DNA from: Crambe crambe
Taxonomy: Eukaryota > Porifera > Demospongiae > Poecilosclerida > Crambeidae
NCBI GenBank assembly: GCA_963924555.1
Contig: OZ004589.1
Coordinates: 4,030,001-4,094,000 of the forward strand
DNA length: 64,000 bases
Direction of reading: 5' to 3'
Shown: positions 42,301-47,806 of the stretch, piece by piece
How positions within the stretch are numbered: the stretch's first letter is position 1
How the letters are laid out: each line of letters begins with the position of its first letter
Position numbers and translations under genes: made by a program
The notes under the pieces: generated by a model
What the model was told of the DNA's origin: nothing
What the model saw: the letters and a program-made list of their open reading frames with translations, nothing else
The model's database searches: none

Positions 42301-44497
42301 AACTGATATGTGTATGAAGTGTATATGTGACTTGCATGTGTGCCACATGTATGTTAATTACATGTGTGTAGAATTATTATGTGTAAAATATGTGCACAGT
42401 GCATATGTGCTTATTACCTGTGTGATGCATGCATTTATCTTGCATGTATGCACCTGGTTACTGTTAAATTCATATGCAAAATGCGCCTATTCCTCAGGAG
42501 TACATACATATAAATAGAAAGCAGCTGCATTTTTCATGTGTACATGAAGAGTGAAAATTCAAAATATCCAGCTGCTTAAGCATTAAAAATGGCTAAGAGA
42601 TGGTTTTTGCTCCAGTGGGTTGTGGACAACTCCCTTACTGTTGTACAAGAAGGAGCTATAAAATCTGGGGACAAGAGAGTTGAGTGCATGTGAAGTAGAG
42701 GCAATTTTCAAGAAGAAGCTATAGTTCTTGAAATAGGTAAGTTAAACCAATGTAATTACTTAGTTTGGGGACACAGACCTAAGCTGTTTCAATAACCACC
42801 TTTTTTTGCCTGCAGTTGTTACAGCCTAATAGGATAACTCGTTGTTGAATTGGAGCATACAAGTATATAACTACTTTCTAAATTATTTAGGGAGAGATAA
42901 GAATCCCTAGGTCAGCTCACTTAAACTACATGTACACATTTTTAAAAGCTTAATTACTTCTTCGTAATAGCTAGGGTTTATACAGGAGCTCTACCCTTCT
43001 GGCAACACTAGGATTTTCAAATGACACATAATAGTCAATAGTGGTGCATGCCGAAGATTGAAACTGCCATGCAATTTACCTTATATAATTATTACACATC
43101 ATAAGCATACTATTGATATGACTTCGTAGTTGAAATGCTACTGTGCACCATACTAGCAGGCCGCATATACATATGCTGCGTATGTACATCATATATGCAG
43201 AGGGCATATATGCTGACCAGTTATATGCTACATGTGTGCATGTTGGATACCATGCGCATATACTGCGCACATGGTCAAATTTTAGCATGCTGCACATATT
43301 CCACACATATACACTATATGACCAGAATAGGTGCAATATATATGCAGCACATCTGCATTTAGCGCACATGTATGTGTGCCACACACATTCAAGATTTTTG
43401 TAAGGGTACGTTCAATGTCTGTTGTGCTTGATGGAATAAAACAGACCTGGAATCTTGGACAGTAATAAAACCTTGTAAAGTACAGCTAAATGTTGCAAAC
43501 TGCCAAGTTTTGAGTTAATCATAGTTTTTTTTTACAGAAAATGGCCCAAGTTTGCTGTGTTTATATGGCATGGATGTGGATTTTCAATACTAGAGCTAGC
43601 AAACCATGCATTGCACAGGTTCCCTTATAGCAAACATATAAACATGATCAATCACGGTCAGAGTTTAATTTTAAACACAAGTCCGGCATCACTTAATCTA
43701 TGCCCTCTTCCTCATTGCAGTTTGTGTCAGTCCAGTCACCAAACATTGTTCATCATCACTGGAAATCACTCCTGTCAGTTTTTGCAACAAGAAGACCACT
43801 GAGAAGTAAATGTGTGCAGTGGCAACCTAGTCCAATAATAGTTTACTGTTGAACTTTTGAACCTTTGCAGAAGAATTATTGTCACGTAAATGGCAGATAA
43901 ATAGCATCAGTTTTATATCTACTAACAAATCATTCTTAGTCCAAAATTTCACAACCAAATTACACCAACAACATTATCATAATCTGCATGAATCTAATTT
44001 CAATTCTTTACAGTTGAATGCAACATGCAGGTGGTCTAGCTACGCTACAAGTTCCATGGAGGTTTGGGTGAGCAGAAGTGGTTTTGCTCAGCTTCTAATT
44101 TCTCCTCACTATAGCAACTGGAAGTGAATTGCGAACTCTGTATACTAAAGCTTCCTATCTATTTGTATTGCAGCGGGACACTGGCAGGCTGACTGTATAG
44201 CTGGTTGGATAAAGGGAGAAAATACCTGGCAGGGGGTCAAAGGTGAAAGGGGTGGGGCACTATAGCTTTAACTAGCCAGAAGCTGGAATTTGTTATGTAC
44301 AGAGTAAACCCACCAGATTCCCAACTAGATCCGATCTTCTGGGTGGTGTCTTTGTCATTTCCTTTCCAAGTCATGAGGATTTTAGGGCCATGAATATTAT
44401 CCCACATTGACAAGACGATGGATGAAAAGTATATCCCACCCTGAGCCGTTAAGACTTGATTTGGTAAGTGAACCTCTTCTTGTCTTACAGACGTCAT
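8226..44497 (-). CDS. C9orf72: C9orf72 homologue, DENN-module protein (11 coding exons, 499 aa)
   Basis: Coding exons 5' to 3' on the minus strand: 44314-44497, 36371-36690, 35432-35557, 35003-35067, 34213-34285, 27885-28004, 27725-27817, 27593-27672, 25098-25185, 17056-17165 and 8226-8466. Every junction is GT-AG, all phases agree, and the sum is 1500 nt (human protein 481 aa). Similarity to human C9orf72 as I remember it is collinear throughout: WDNIHGPKI versus WDNILGPRV (exon 1), LPYSELSEFLP versus LPQTELSFYLP (exon 2), GFLLQ-VITAHLQ versus GFLLN-AISSHLQ (exons 4/5), GLFLSSKERKMSRL versus CLFLTPAERKCSRL (exon 6), KALALAKYVDA versus KALTLIKYIED (exon 10), and LSIDTAGDLYVVLAFTEKI versus LDLTAEGDLNIIMALAEKI (exon 11). 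The family has an N-terminal longin/uDENN part and a C-terminal DENN part. With SMCR8 and WDR41 it acts as an Arf/Rab GAP complex in autophagy and lysosome control. No frameshift or stop is seen. Intron 1 is 7.6 kb. Confidence 0.93.
8467..10674. other. Left part of C9orf72 intron 10
   Basis: No coding series is seen. It includes degraded pieces of repeat family B: a reverse-oriented piece (about 9720-10020) and a forward piece (about 10100-10190). A related block (about 10370-10470) recurs at 16800-16920. Confidence 0.6.
9720..10020 (-). repeat. Family B repeat fragment, reverse orientation
   Basis: The reverse complement matches the interior of the copies at 29300-29660 and 38290-38600, for example AAGGCCTTTACTGATATGTA, GGTTATGAATCAAC on the plus strand and the CACGTGATTCTTGGACCTTG end. 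Confidence 0.7.
11625..12251 (+). pseudogene. Transposon ORF, Cys-rich N-terminal part
   Basis: A 208-aa open stretch with many CxxC pairs (PCVLCKKG, CICRPCRND, CKTCNRS, LCYTCYKLL), consistent with several zinc-binding knuckles. It is the start of the coding series in the 10675-16535 element and ends at a stop; the next segment resumes almost immediately downstream. DNA binding is an inference from the cysteine pattern. Confidence 0.6.
12264..13881 (+). pseudogene. Transposon ORF, central part (frameshifted)
   Basis: Successive open pieces 12264-12572, 12579-12842, 12833-13450 and 13438-13881 abut or overlap by a few bases and change frame, as expected of one reading frame broken by stops and indels. 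Near 13811-13850 a second frame reads GDQATYERLQSIKALW, a family hallmark, while the longer open frame runs over it; this marks a further frameshift. Confidence 0.6.
13863..14236 (-). pseudogene. Inverted internal segment of the transposon ORF
   Basis: In an otherwise plus-strand coding series this piece is coding on the minus strand: DGLSWMVPFPGNWHFLKNYQ then IYLDVDLRDLAKASGY and HHFLLEAW. In family members this segment sits between EGDQATYERLQ and the YVALFL-RSGNW segment in the same orientation, which here lie on either side (about 13840 and 14265). A local inversion of about 370 bp is the simplest explanation. Confidence 0.65.
14244..15016 (+). pseudogene. Transposon ORF, DEAHE-containing part
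   Basis: Plus-strand coding resumes after the inverted segment with AYVALYLTIRSGNWDLRMA and NYQKLIPQHL. After a frame change at 14483-14504 it reads DEAHEMCINRECK and FLPIRASAMKNIENQLFPE. It ends in a basic RRRRKKKG tract. Confidence 0.6.
15294..16073 (+). pseudogene. Transposon ORF, C-terminal PIN/nuclease-like part
   Basis: A 259-aa open stretch: YADFLIRQHILPHF, then AEEADMRIWLHVLNSAG and LVLSPDTDVYHIDLP, followed by an acidic tail. The acidic residues around EEADxR and SPDTDV resemble PIN-like nuclease motifs found in this family in other invertebrates (from memory). A 42-bp hairpin lies within the EEAD coding region. The true C-terminal Cys-rich tail seems lost. Confidence 0.6.
15676..15717. 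repeat. Perfect 20-bp-arm hairpin in transposon coding sequence
   Basis: CTTCAGCATTGCATGATAGT (15676-15695), a 2-base spacer and its exact reverse complement (15698-15717). It overlaps codons just before and within NAEEAD. Confidence 0.95.
16800..16920 (+). repeat. Repeat copy related to 10370-10470
   Basis: Shares ATATGGGTGTGGTTATTGAA, the GTGAAGTA start and the TTCATGAACTTT end with 10370-10470. The two copies flank the 5.86-kb transposon at a distance, in the same orientation. Confidence 0.75.
17056..17165 (-). CDS. C9orf72: C9orf72 homologue exon 10
   Basis: 110 nt. The correct frame reads MEAFINQFLKQLK and KALALAKYVDAE, aligned with human FLAQFLLVLHRKALTLIKYIED. A longer open frame over the same DNA is a shadow. 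Acceptor TTTGTCACCAG, donor GTAAGT. Confidence 0.88.
17728..17988 (-). pseudogene. Cys-rich C-terminal fragment of the EEAD/SPDTDV transposon family
   Basis: The minus strand reads GYLTCG, LLCVVGSWQQTECWTV and LCKCKTGCHTSHKMKGQSC. The CxCKTGC pattern is the usual cysteine-rich tail of the family represented at 10675-16535. It ends within intron 9 of C9orf72 and is antisense to the neighbouring piece at 18115-18230. Confidence 0.45.
18115..18404 (+). pseudogene. SPDTDV-type transposon fragment
   Basis: The plus strand reads FDQVLVLSPDMDVYFIELPL, clearly the same motif as LVLSPDTDVYHIDLP at 15774-15810 but a separate, diverged copy. Downstream frames are broken. Confidence 0.55.
18410..20228. 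other. No gene; repeat-bearing part of C9orf72 intron 9
   Basis: Contains a minisatellite (18683-18916), a G-rich tract near 18500-18570, and a copy of the short repeat CTCAGGTCATGACTCATTGA (19381-19400), also at 16699 and in reverse near 31008 and 49141. Confidence 0.55.
18683..18916 (+). repeat. CACTGGCACCAGTGCCC minisatellite
   Basis: At least five variant units share the words CACTGGCACCAGTGCCC, TTGGGCC, CTCCAGAA and CCTACAGAGTAACC in changing order, with unit spacing of roughly 35-70 bp. CTGGCACCAG is itself a palindrome. An ORF over it is a low-complexity artefact. Confidence 0.8.
20229..21330 (+). pseudogene. Crypton-like tyrosine-recombinase relic (DUF3504 type)
   Basis: After an acidic N-terminal stretch, the plus strand reads GLLHHMKSINPESPHFLN, then KKDPHLKHLHNTLDALFHQL, GIGNK and, in another frame, EEEDKLWKSGIM. 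This is the conserved block of the DUF3504 domain found in ZMYM, QRICH1 and KIAA1958 and derived from Crypton recombinases. Downstream, 21171-21310 reads YSTRGASTSAATQMGV and DILQAVDQS, the C-terminal recombinase motif, with Tyr where His is usual before STRG. Frameshifts and an internal deletion separate the parts. It sits antisense in C9orf72 intron 9. Confidence 0.65.
21340..24445. other. C9orf72 intron 9, no gene seen
   Basis: Contains a C10 tract near 22190, the 22306-22370 repeat (see its own entry), a purine-only stretch at about 24005-24078, and a 31-bp word near 24177-24209 shared in reverse with 47908-47939. Confidence 0.5.
22306..22370 (+). repeat. AAGCTTTAGCCGATGAYGTCACCAT repeat, copy 1
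   Basis: Shares about 65 bp with 37152-37215, including GCTTTAGCCGATGA and GTCACCAT. Both copies read ALADDVTI in one plus-strand frame. The second copy carries a perfect TGACGTCA. Confidence 0.65.
24446..24845. mobile_element. MITE with long TIRs and internal inverted tandem units
   Basis: The TIR runs from AAGTGAGAGG through TTTCTTCTAAATGAAAGAGT (near 24447) and is mirrored by the right end near 24800-24845. Inside, CAATTCTATGACAGTTAGCAGAGCAC units occur in direct tandem on the right side and in reverse on the left side, around a central GCTGCCATCTTTTTGGC. It is the last 400 bp before C9orf72 exon 9 in gene orientation terms. Confidence 0.75.
25098..25185 (-). CDS. C9orf72: C9orf72 homologue exon 9
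   Basis: 88 nt found only by phase and splice logic. Exon 8 ends with AG needing one base, and this exon begins T then IEREMLHFKELSLF, matching human YMRSELTAFWRAT. It ends at a phase-0 GTGAGT donor. Acceptor ATATTTTAG. Confidence 0.82.
25285..25421. mobile_element. 137-bp foldback element
   Basis: TTTAGTTCACTCTTTTCTAG at 25285 and its near-perfect reverse complement ending at 25421, with TGTTTTAATGCA inner arms. It lies 100 bp upstream of exon 9 of C9orf72, inside intron 8. Confidence 0.75.
25422..27592. other. C9orf72 intron 8, no gene seen
   Basis: Apart from a CTAGCCCTAG short repeat at 25485-25520 I see no coding series or structured element. Confidence 0.5.
27593..27672 (-). CDS. C9orf72: C9orf72 homologue exon 8
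   Basis: 26 codons plus two bases. It is basic (RFIRRREDQSERRQNQK) and corresponds to human HEHIYNQRR. Acceptor CACTGAAG, donor GTATTT. Confidence 0.82.
27725..27817 (-). CDS. C9orf72: C9orf72 homologue exon 7
   Basis: 31 codons. SGVLPLTKGNLYSN and TIVHLDS correspond to human SFVLPFRQVMYAP and THIDVD. Flanked by 67-bp and 52-bp introns. Confidence 0.9.
27885..28004 (-). CDS. C9orf72: C9orf72 homologue exon 6
   Basis: 40 codons, phase 0 at both ends. TLGLFLSSKERKMSRL and YEPDLFLQGLIL match human TLCLFLTPAERKCSRL and YESGLFVQGLLK. Acceptor TTATTTAG, donor GTAATT. Confidence 0.92.
28005..28075. repeat. AAT/AAAT low-complexity tract at exon 6 acceptor
   Basis: Mixed AAT and AAAT units immediately upstream (in gene orientation) of the TTATTTAG acceptor of C9orf72 exon 6; on the sense strand this supplies the polypyrimidine-like T-rich region. 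Confidence 0.7.
28855..29100 (+). repeat. Interspersed repeat family C, copy in intron 5
   Basis: Contains GGGCAATGTGCAATATT, CCTAGAGCCTCTACAA, GCAATGTGCAGCATTTGACA, GAGACAAGAGTCATGTAAG and CCAACCGGGAAGCTC in that order. Further copies cluster at 46560-57130. Confidence 0.75.
29115..30065 (+). repeat. Repeat family B, about 950 bp, intron 5 copy
   Basis: Begins at a hairpin centred on GGGAGTGAAGTAGGAATAG, then TTCACTCTCTTGTTGCTGAA, GAACCGCACACAGCCATCCC, AAGGCCTTTACTGATATGTA, GGTCCAAGAATCACGTGTAC, and ends near AGAGAGTACTGTGATAG. A second full-length copy is at 37813-38800. Confidence 0.75.
29822..29849 (+). repeat. (ATG)n microsatellite
   Basis: About nine uninterrupted ATG/GAT units inside the family B copy. 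Confidence 0.95.
30257..30322 (+). repeat. (GA)33 microsatellite
   Basis: Uninterrupted GA dinucleotides. The sense strand of C9orf72 reads CT here, inside intron 5. A Leu-Ser ORF over it is an artefact. Confidence 0.97.
30820..31003 (+). repeat. Interspersed repeat family A, copy 2
   Basis: Same ordered words as 945-1087, with an extra TTCATTGTAGCCTTCTGAGA segment also present in the 47611 copy. Followed by the reverse TTTCAATGAGTCATGACCTG repeat. Confidence 0.8.
31004..34212. other. C9orf72 intron 5, 5' half, no gene seen
   Basis: Contains short repeat copies, including TTTCAGGTCATGACTC at 31832, and the foldback at 32192-32404. No coding series is seen. Confidence 0.5.
32192..32404. mobile_element. 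Complete foldback (palindromic) member of family B
   Basis: Arms starting AAAGTTTAGAAACAAGAGAG and ending CTCTCTTGTTACTAAACTTT fold back for about 95 bp each, meeting at CCTACTCCACTCTCATG. The arms equal the hairpin start of family B copies at 29115 and 37813, suggesting that family B derives from, or mobilises through, this palindrome. Confidence 0.75.
34213..34285 (-). CDS. C9orf72: C9orf72 homologue exon 5
   Basis: 73 nt encoding VITAHLQSSGYTVILGTN and on to DIDK, aligned with human AISSHLQTCGCSVVVGSS. Acceptor ACATTATTAG, donor GTATGT. Confidence 0.9.
34327..34801. mobile_element. TTAA-flanked MITE (piggyBac/Kolobok-like ends)
   Basis: TTAA (34327-34330) followed by GGTGGGTATTATTG, and CAATAATACCTACC followed by TTAA (34798-34801): 13 of 14 TIR bases agree and the duplication is exact. 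It lies in C9orf72 intron 4 (34286-35002). No transposase. The TTAA target is typical of piggyBac and Kolobok groups. Confidence 0.75.
35003..35067 (-). CDS. C9orf72: C9orf72 homologue exon 4
   Basis: A 65-nt exon with no internal Met. It ends GFLLQ with the Gln codon split across the junction (CA|G), matching human GFLLN just before AISSHLQ. Acceptor TTTTTCCAG, donor GTAAGG. Confidence 0.88.
35106..35384. mobile_element. Small MITE with pogo/Tigger-like TIR
   Basis: TA-CAGTGGAACCTTGATTATCC at the left; GGATAATCAAGGCTGAA at the right gives the inverse. It fills most of the 364-bp C9orf72 intron 3. A related single end, GATAACCAAGGTTTGACTGTA, is at 41675-41695. Confidence 0.65.
35432..35557 (-). 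CDS. C9orf72: C9orf72 homologue exon 3
   Basis: Residues 169-210, phase 0 at both ends. It contains VMSSIRKCGLPDKIN, matching human LLSSMKSHSVPEEID. Acceptor TTCATACAG, donor GTATGT. Confidence 0.88.
35973..36230. other. Intron 2 segment with C- and G-runs
   Basis: Part of C9orf72 intron 2 (35558-36370). Contains CAGGGGGGAGTGGGGGCA and GATGCCCCCCCAGC. The 82-aa ORF over it has no family features. Confidence 0.4.
36371..36690 (-). CDS. C9orf72: C9orf72 homologue exon 2
   Basis: Residues 63-168. Acceptor CTTTTCAG, donor GTGAGTAT. It carries TLLTIANFTLNDEAG (human ITFLANHTLNGE) and ILPYSELSEFLPRHSICED (human ILPQTELSFYLPLHRVCVD), the strongest diagnostic stretch of the gene. Confidence 0.93.
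37152..37215 (+). repeat. AAGCTTTAGCCGATGACGTCACCAT repeat, copy 2
   Basis: Matches 22306-22370. It contains the 8-bp palindrome TGACGTCA, the core of CRE/ATF sites; use as a regulatory site is speculation. Confidence 0.6.
37346..37745 (+). pseudogene. Relic ORF with TAEQKEE-type charged repeats
   Basis: The plus strand reads ERVTETAEQKEEHLRKHR, RNQARHASQTLAQRKECLR, then after stops NASKTAEQKEESRR and ATKKRQCLRE. The repeated TAEQKEE-(L/S)R unit resembles Arg/Glu-rich repeats that precede helicase ORFs in Helitron-related elements; no helicase is seen here. Inactive. Confidence 0.45.
37813..38800 (+). repeat. Repeat family B, intron 1 copy
   Basis: Full-length relative of 29115-30065: hairpin CCTACTTCACTCCC...GGGAGTGAAGTAGG at the left end, GAACCGCACAC, AAGGCCTTTACTGGT, GGTCCAAGAATCACATG, GAGAGTACTATTG at the end. 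It carries a 120-bp insertion around 38060-38280. Confidence 0.75.
39396..39926. mobile_element. 531-bp MITE with ATACCGTATG ends
   Basis: ATACCGTATGGCCGGAAAT at the left; the right end reads in reverse ATACCGTATGTATATGGCTGG. The interior holds a palindrome-rich stretch (TTGGCGTGCATGCAAG, GATCGATCGATC) and no ORF. Confidence 0.6.
40473..40514. repeat. 42-bp hairpin of the family B tip type
   Basis: CCTACTTCGCTCCCCATGAG mirrored by CTCATGGAGAGTGAAGTAGG with a 2-base centre. It is the tip palindrome of family B standing alone. Confidence 0.8.
40825..40840 (+). repeat. C16 homopolymer in C9orf72 intron 1
   Basis: Sixteen consecutive C on the plus strand, hence G16 in the C9orf72 transcript. 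Confidence 0.95.
40900..41290 (+). pseudogene. Non-LTR reverse-transcriptase relic
   Basis: Broken frames read MVPHNWKRS, PILKTTNGTDKPNNYLRE (compare PIPK-NYRPIS of RT domain 1), DLHKPYLPLLEKLRGLGVS (compare DLSKAFDTVPH-LLEKL-GI) and VSGVPHGFNL (compare VPQGSVLGP). No catalytic YADD is visible. Antisense to C9orf72. Confidence 0.5.
42231..43409. mobile_element. 1.18-kb element with TIR TACCCTTACAAAAATC and TGCA/CATATG-rich flanks
   Basis: TACCCTTACAAAAATC at 42231 and GATTTTTGTAAGGGTA ending 43409 form a perfect 16-bp TIR. About 280 bp inside each end is built of short alternating words (TGTGCA, CATATG, GCACAT, ATGTGTG). The 500-bp core is ordinary AT-rich DNA. No transposase. ORFs on both strands over the word-rich part are artefacts. 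Confidence 0.7.
44314..44497 (-). CDS. C9orf72: C9orf72 homologue exon 1 (start codon)
   Basis: ATG at 44497-44495. It encodes residues 1-61 plus one base. The diagnostic segment is WDNIHGPKILMTWKG. The donor is GTGGGT, chosen over the GTTTAC two codons on because only it gives the phase needed for exon 2 (split Asp codon). Confidence 0.9.
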
Positions 44498-44882
44498 TGC
44501 ACGCAGTCACTGTCCAATCGCTAGCTAAGCTAATCGTTTAAATAGGAGAACTCGATGTAATTTGCAAATATGGTCAACTGTAATGTTTTTCAGCATGCTC
44601 GTCCGTGCATCATTCTCCAACCACTAACTAGCCATTGAGCATGTCACAAGACAGCTGATAGAGAGCAGAAGAACTGGCACTCTAAATACATGATGTGCTG
44701 GATACGAGTTACGCGTTCATGTGTTGATTGATATTTGAGATAAATGTGGGCAGGTCTAGCTTCCGGAATCACTGTGTAAAGAGTGAAACAGGTGACATGT
44801 GCTCAAAAGCAGATGCATGAAGCAAGTAAGCATAGCCTACCAGACGCAAGAAAGAAATAAGCAAGCAGTGTCTGAAATGCCC

Positions 44883-44913
<31 letters not shown>

Positions 44914-46040
44914 ACACACACACTACCTGCATTGAAGACTCGTGAGTATAATGCTCAATGCTCTCTTGCAGTTGGTGTCAGTTTCCCAAGCAAAGACTCG
45001 ATCTCTTAAGATGATGCTATTTTGGTGGGCTGAGTTGGTGCAACTGGCTATTCAACAGGTATGTGTCGATGGTCTGGGTTTGGTTTTCAGCAAGGCTGCT
45101 GAAAATTAGGGTTGGTTGTATTTCTCCTGGCTTGCTTGTAGCAAGCTTTTCCCACTCAGTCCAGTGTGCTCAATGTTGTTTGTAAATATTAGCTTCCATT
45201 TTGTGTATTTACTACCATCCTTTTTACACAGGTGGCATCCTCCTGCACTTGCCATCTCTGCTAGTGATGTTGATCCTACAGCAAGAAGAGAGAAAGTGCA
45301 TGCACACCATTAAACTTTGCTATTTCAGTTTATGTTCATCAAGTTTAAATACCCTAGATGTATCTACCACTGATTGACCTATACATATATGATCCTACAT
45401 TGGGCAGCCTCAACTTACAGGAGGACTTGGATCGTCTGCAAAGTGGAAACTCAAGTTAAAAATTCTACTGACTCTAACAGTGGTCCAACTCCCACACCTC
45501 TCACTGAGATCGTACCTAATAATCATATTTGTTGATCACACTTGCTATGTAGTCTGGCTACTTGCTGCGGGACATTGAAACTGATTAGATTTAGTGACGT
45601 AGGACAAGATCCCCACACAGGCAAGGATGTTGTTCTCATAAACCTCTCCCAAACACTTCTTGAACTCTACCTGAAAACAAAATTTGTGGCTAAGCTTGTA
45701 GCATGACTTTTCTGATCATGAGACCAAAATTAGACCCTATTCTATGACCCTCATCCTACTCATTTATATCAAGAGAGAACGTGACAGGTTGTCATTGGCA
45801 AATGAAAAAGATCTTTACTCGCCCCTGACTTGCAAAAGGCCATTGATGTGTTGCAGCTACCATGAGGACAAATATAGCTACATCTAAACTGTTGCTACTT
45901 CAAAGGCATGTTCTTGTAGACATTATTTTGGCTGCATGGGGGATCCCTTAATTATTGACCAAGGTCCTTGGCCTGTAAGTTCTTGATGCTAGTCACTTCC
46001 TAAAGCTTGGGATTCAAACCCATTACCGGTGTCACAGTTT
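44498..46040. other. Upstream of C9orf72; promoter region and LINE scrap
   Basis: The 5' flank of the C9orf72 homologue. No TATA box stands out. It contains the C20(AC)12 tract and, at 45406-45450, a possible RT scrap reading LNLQEDLDRLQSG. No other gene is recognised. Confidence 0.5.
44880..44923 (+). repeat. C20-(AC)12 tract upstream of C9orf72
   Basis: Twenty C followed by about twelve AC units, 383 bp upstream of the C9orf72 start codon. On the gene's sense strand it is (GT)n followed by G20. Confidence 0.95.
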
Positions 46041-46520
46041 TTGTGGCTGGGCAAAATATCTTAGGAAATTCTGTCGTGAACGACCTGATCTCCTAGGATA
46101 TTTTGTCGCTGCATGCAAAATAGATTTATAATATCAGGGACATCATCTCCTAGGACAATCTATAGCTATAATAATATTATAGAGAGGAAGCTATAGCTAC
46201 AGAGCAAAATCTCCTAGGATATTTCGTTGCTCTCCTATGCATAAGCTAATGACAAATCTAGTCACTCACCATGCATAATTATGTAAAATCTCTAGGATAG
46301 CTATCTTCACATATTGCTTGTGATAGAATCTCCTGGGATAATTCTGTAGCTCATCTACAAGTCTACCATAGCTCTATACAATATTATATGCGTAGCTATG
46401 AGAGTGATGATATTTTGTCATTTGAGCTATGTTTATAGCAGATAGAATATATTTTTTGCTCTCTAGCTAAGAGACAAAGTTATGTTGCTCTGTAGCTATG
46501 TATTTTGTTGCTCTTTATAG
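46040..46520 (+). repeat. Degenerate array of AATCTCCTAGGATATTTTGT motif
   Basis: At least six variants of ATCTCCTAGGATATTTTGT lie at irregular 40-80 bp spacing (about 46049, 46088, 46146, 46208, 46288 and 46327), each usually followed by a GCTCT or GCTGC word and TAGCTA spacers. Fainter repeats continue to 46520. Confidence 0.6.
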
Positions 46521-46844
46521 CTAGCATGCATATTAAATCACTCTCACTCCTTAGAAATGTGATAGCGAATGAGTGAGCAAGTATTATTTAGTGCTTCAAC
46601 TCTTATATATAACAAAAGTACTTAGATAAGCCTAGAGCCTCTACAACTACCAAGTAAGCTTAAAATTAGTATATCTATGCTACAATCCACTTAGCACCTC
46701 TATGACAAAATGCTGTAGAAAACAATAACAAGCTGTTTGTTCTAAGTGCTATGGGCATGTTTCATTTGTGGGGTCAAAGGTCAAACGAACGTGCGCATGC
46801 GTATTATTAATTATGCCCGCTAGCTATTGACGACATGACGTACG

Positions 46845-47062
46845 TACTGTTGATTTCACTTCCCTTCGAACTTCCGTGAATATATATCCGTGGGGCGTGG
46901 CTCGTGATAGAGTGGCGCTATCTCCACGCTCTTTGCACAAGAGCTAGCTCAGAACAAGAGTTTCAAGTTGCTGCTAAGAGCGTAGAGATAGCTTCACTCT
47001 AGCACCTGCCACGCCCCACGGATATATTCACGGAAATTCGAAGGGAAGTGAAATCAACAGTA
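46845..47062. mobile_element. 218-bp foldback element
   Basis: TACTGTTGATTTCACTTCCC and the following arm to CCACGCTC are mirrored by the right half ending AAATCAACAGTA (47062). Arms are about 90 bp with few mismatches, including CCGTGGGGCGTGGC. Confidence 0.85.
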
Positions 47063-47070
47063 TATATAAG

Positions 47071-47170
47071 ACTTATTACACGAGTCAGCGTGAGATATGG
47101 GGAGATATTTCACGAGCCGAAGGCGAGTGAAATATCTCGCCATATCTCACAGCTGACGAGTGTAATAAGT
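47071..47170. mobile_element. 100-bp palindromic element
   Basis: ACTTATTACACGAGTCAGC folds on GCTGACGAGTGTAATAAGT; the centre is TTTCACGAGCCGAAGGCGAG. It directly abuts the 46845-47062 foldback. A related half-copy is at 56488-56520. Confidence 0.8.
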
Positions 47171-47540
47171 GATTTATTCTTACAGTGCACAACGTATGTC
47201 ACAACTAACAAGTCTAGGAGTGTTTATAGCCATCATATCAACATACATCCGTAGGAAGCTATTATGAGAACCTGTAATACTCACCACGAAGCACTTTAGA
47301 TAAGCCTAGCAGCCTACCGGACCCTACAAACAACTAATGCACTTCGATAAACCGCTGTAAGATTCAATTAAGCTTGCCAGTCATCTTCAGAAATGTCGGA
47401 GAAAAAAGGTTACTAGGCTAGTCTGCGCATGCGTAGTATACCGTTGAATATATGGGGATTTATTCAACGGCTCGTCTATGGGGAAAATGTACTAGTGGGC
47501 GTGGTCTGTAAGAATAAATATAAATATATATAAATATATA
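47171..47540 (-). repeat. Repeat sharing reverse similarity with 56340-56500
   Basis: ACAGTGCACAACGTATGTCA, GTGTTTATAGC, CATCCGTAGGAAGCTATTAT and CTATGGGGAAAATGTA recur in reverse complement at 56370-56480. Confidence 0.7.
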
Positions 47541-47610
47541 TCTCAAGCTCACGTTGACATGATCAGAGAGTGGCTCGCTTCGCTCGCCAATTATAAAGAA
47601 AAACAATTTA

Positions 47611-47806
47611 AGACATCGTTTTTTTTCTTATGTTAGAGAATGAATTTTTGATCTTGGAACATTCTCCTCTCTTCTTTGTAGATGTAATAATTCATTGTAG
47701 TCTTCTGAGAACCTGTAGAATAAGGGTAGAAGAAATAGAAGAGTTTTTAGTTTATACAATCTTATATGACCTTTGACCCGCCATCCCTACTTAGCGCACT
47801 CTCTGA
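47611..47806 (+). repeat. Interspersed repeat family A, copy 3
   Basis: Same ordered blocks as copies at 945 and 30820, closest to the latter. Confidence 0.8.

Larger units (their letters stand above)
36691..44313. other. C9orf72 intron 1
   Basis: A 7.6-kb intron filled with repeat and transposon fragments listed separately. No nested gene was recognised. I looked for GGGGCC runs like the disease-associated repeat of human intron 1 and found none; the sense strand does carry a G16 run (40825-40840). Confidence 0.6.

Noticed and set aside
43076..43403. Overlapping 75-102 aa ORFs on both strands
   Set aside because: They translate the TGCA/CATATG-rich subterminal zone of a repeat element; open frames on both strands reflect composition.
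36691..44923. Human-type GGGGCC hexanucleotide repeat near C9orf72 exon 1
   Set aside because: Searched by eye on both strands of intron 1 and the 5' flank; only homopolymeric C/G runs and CA repeats occur.
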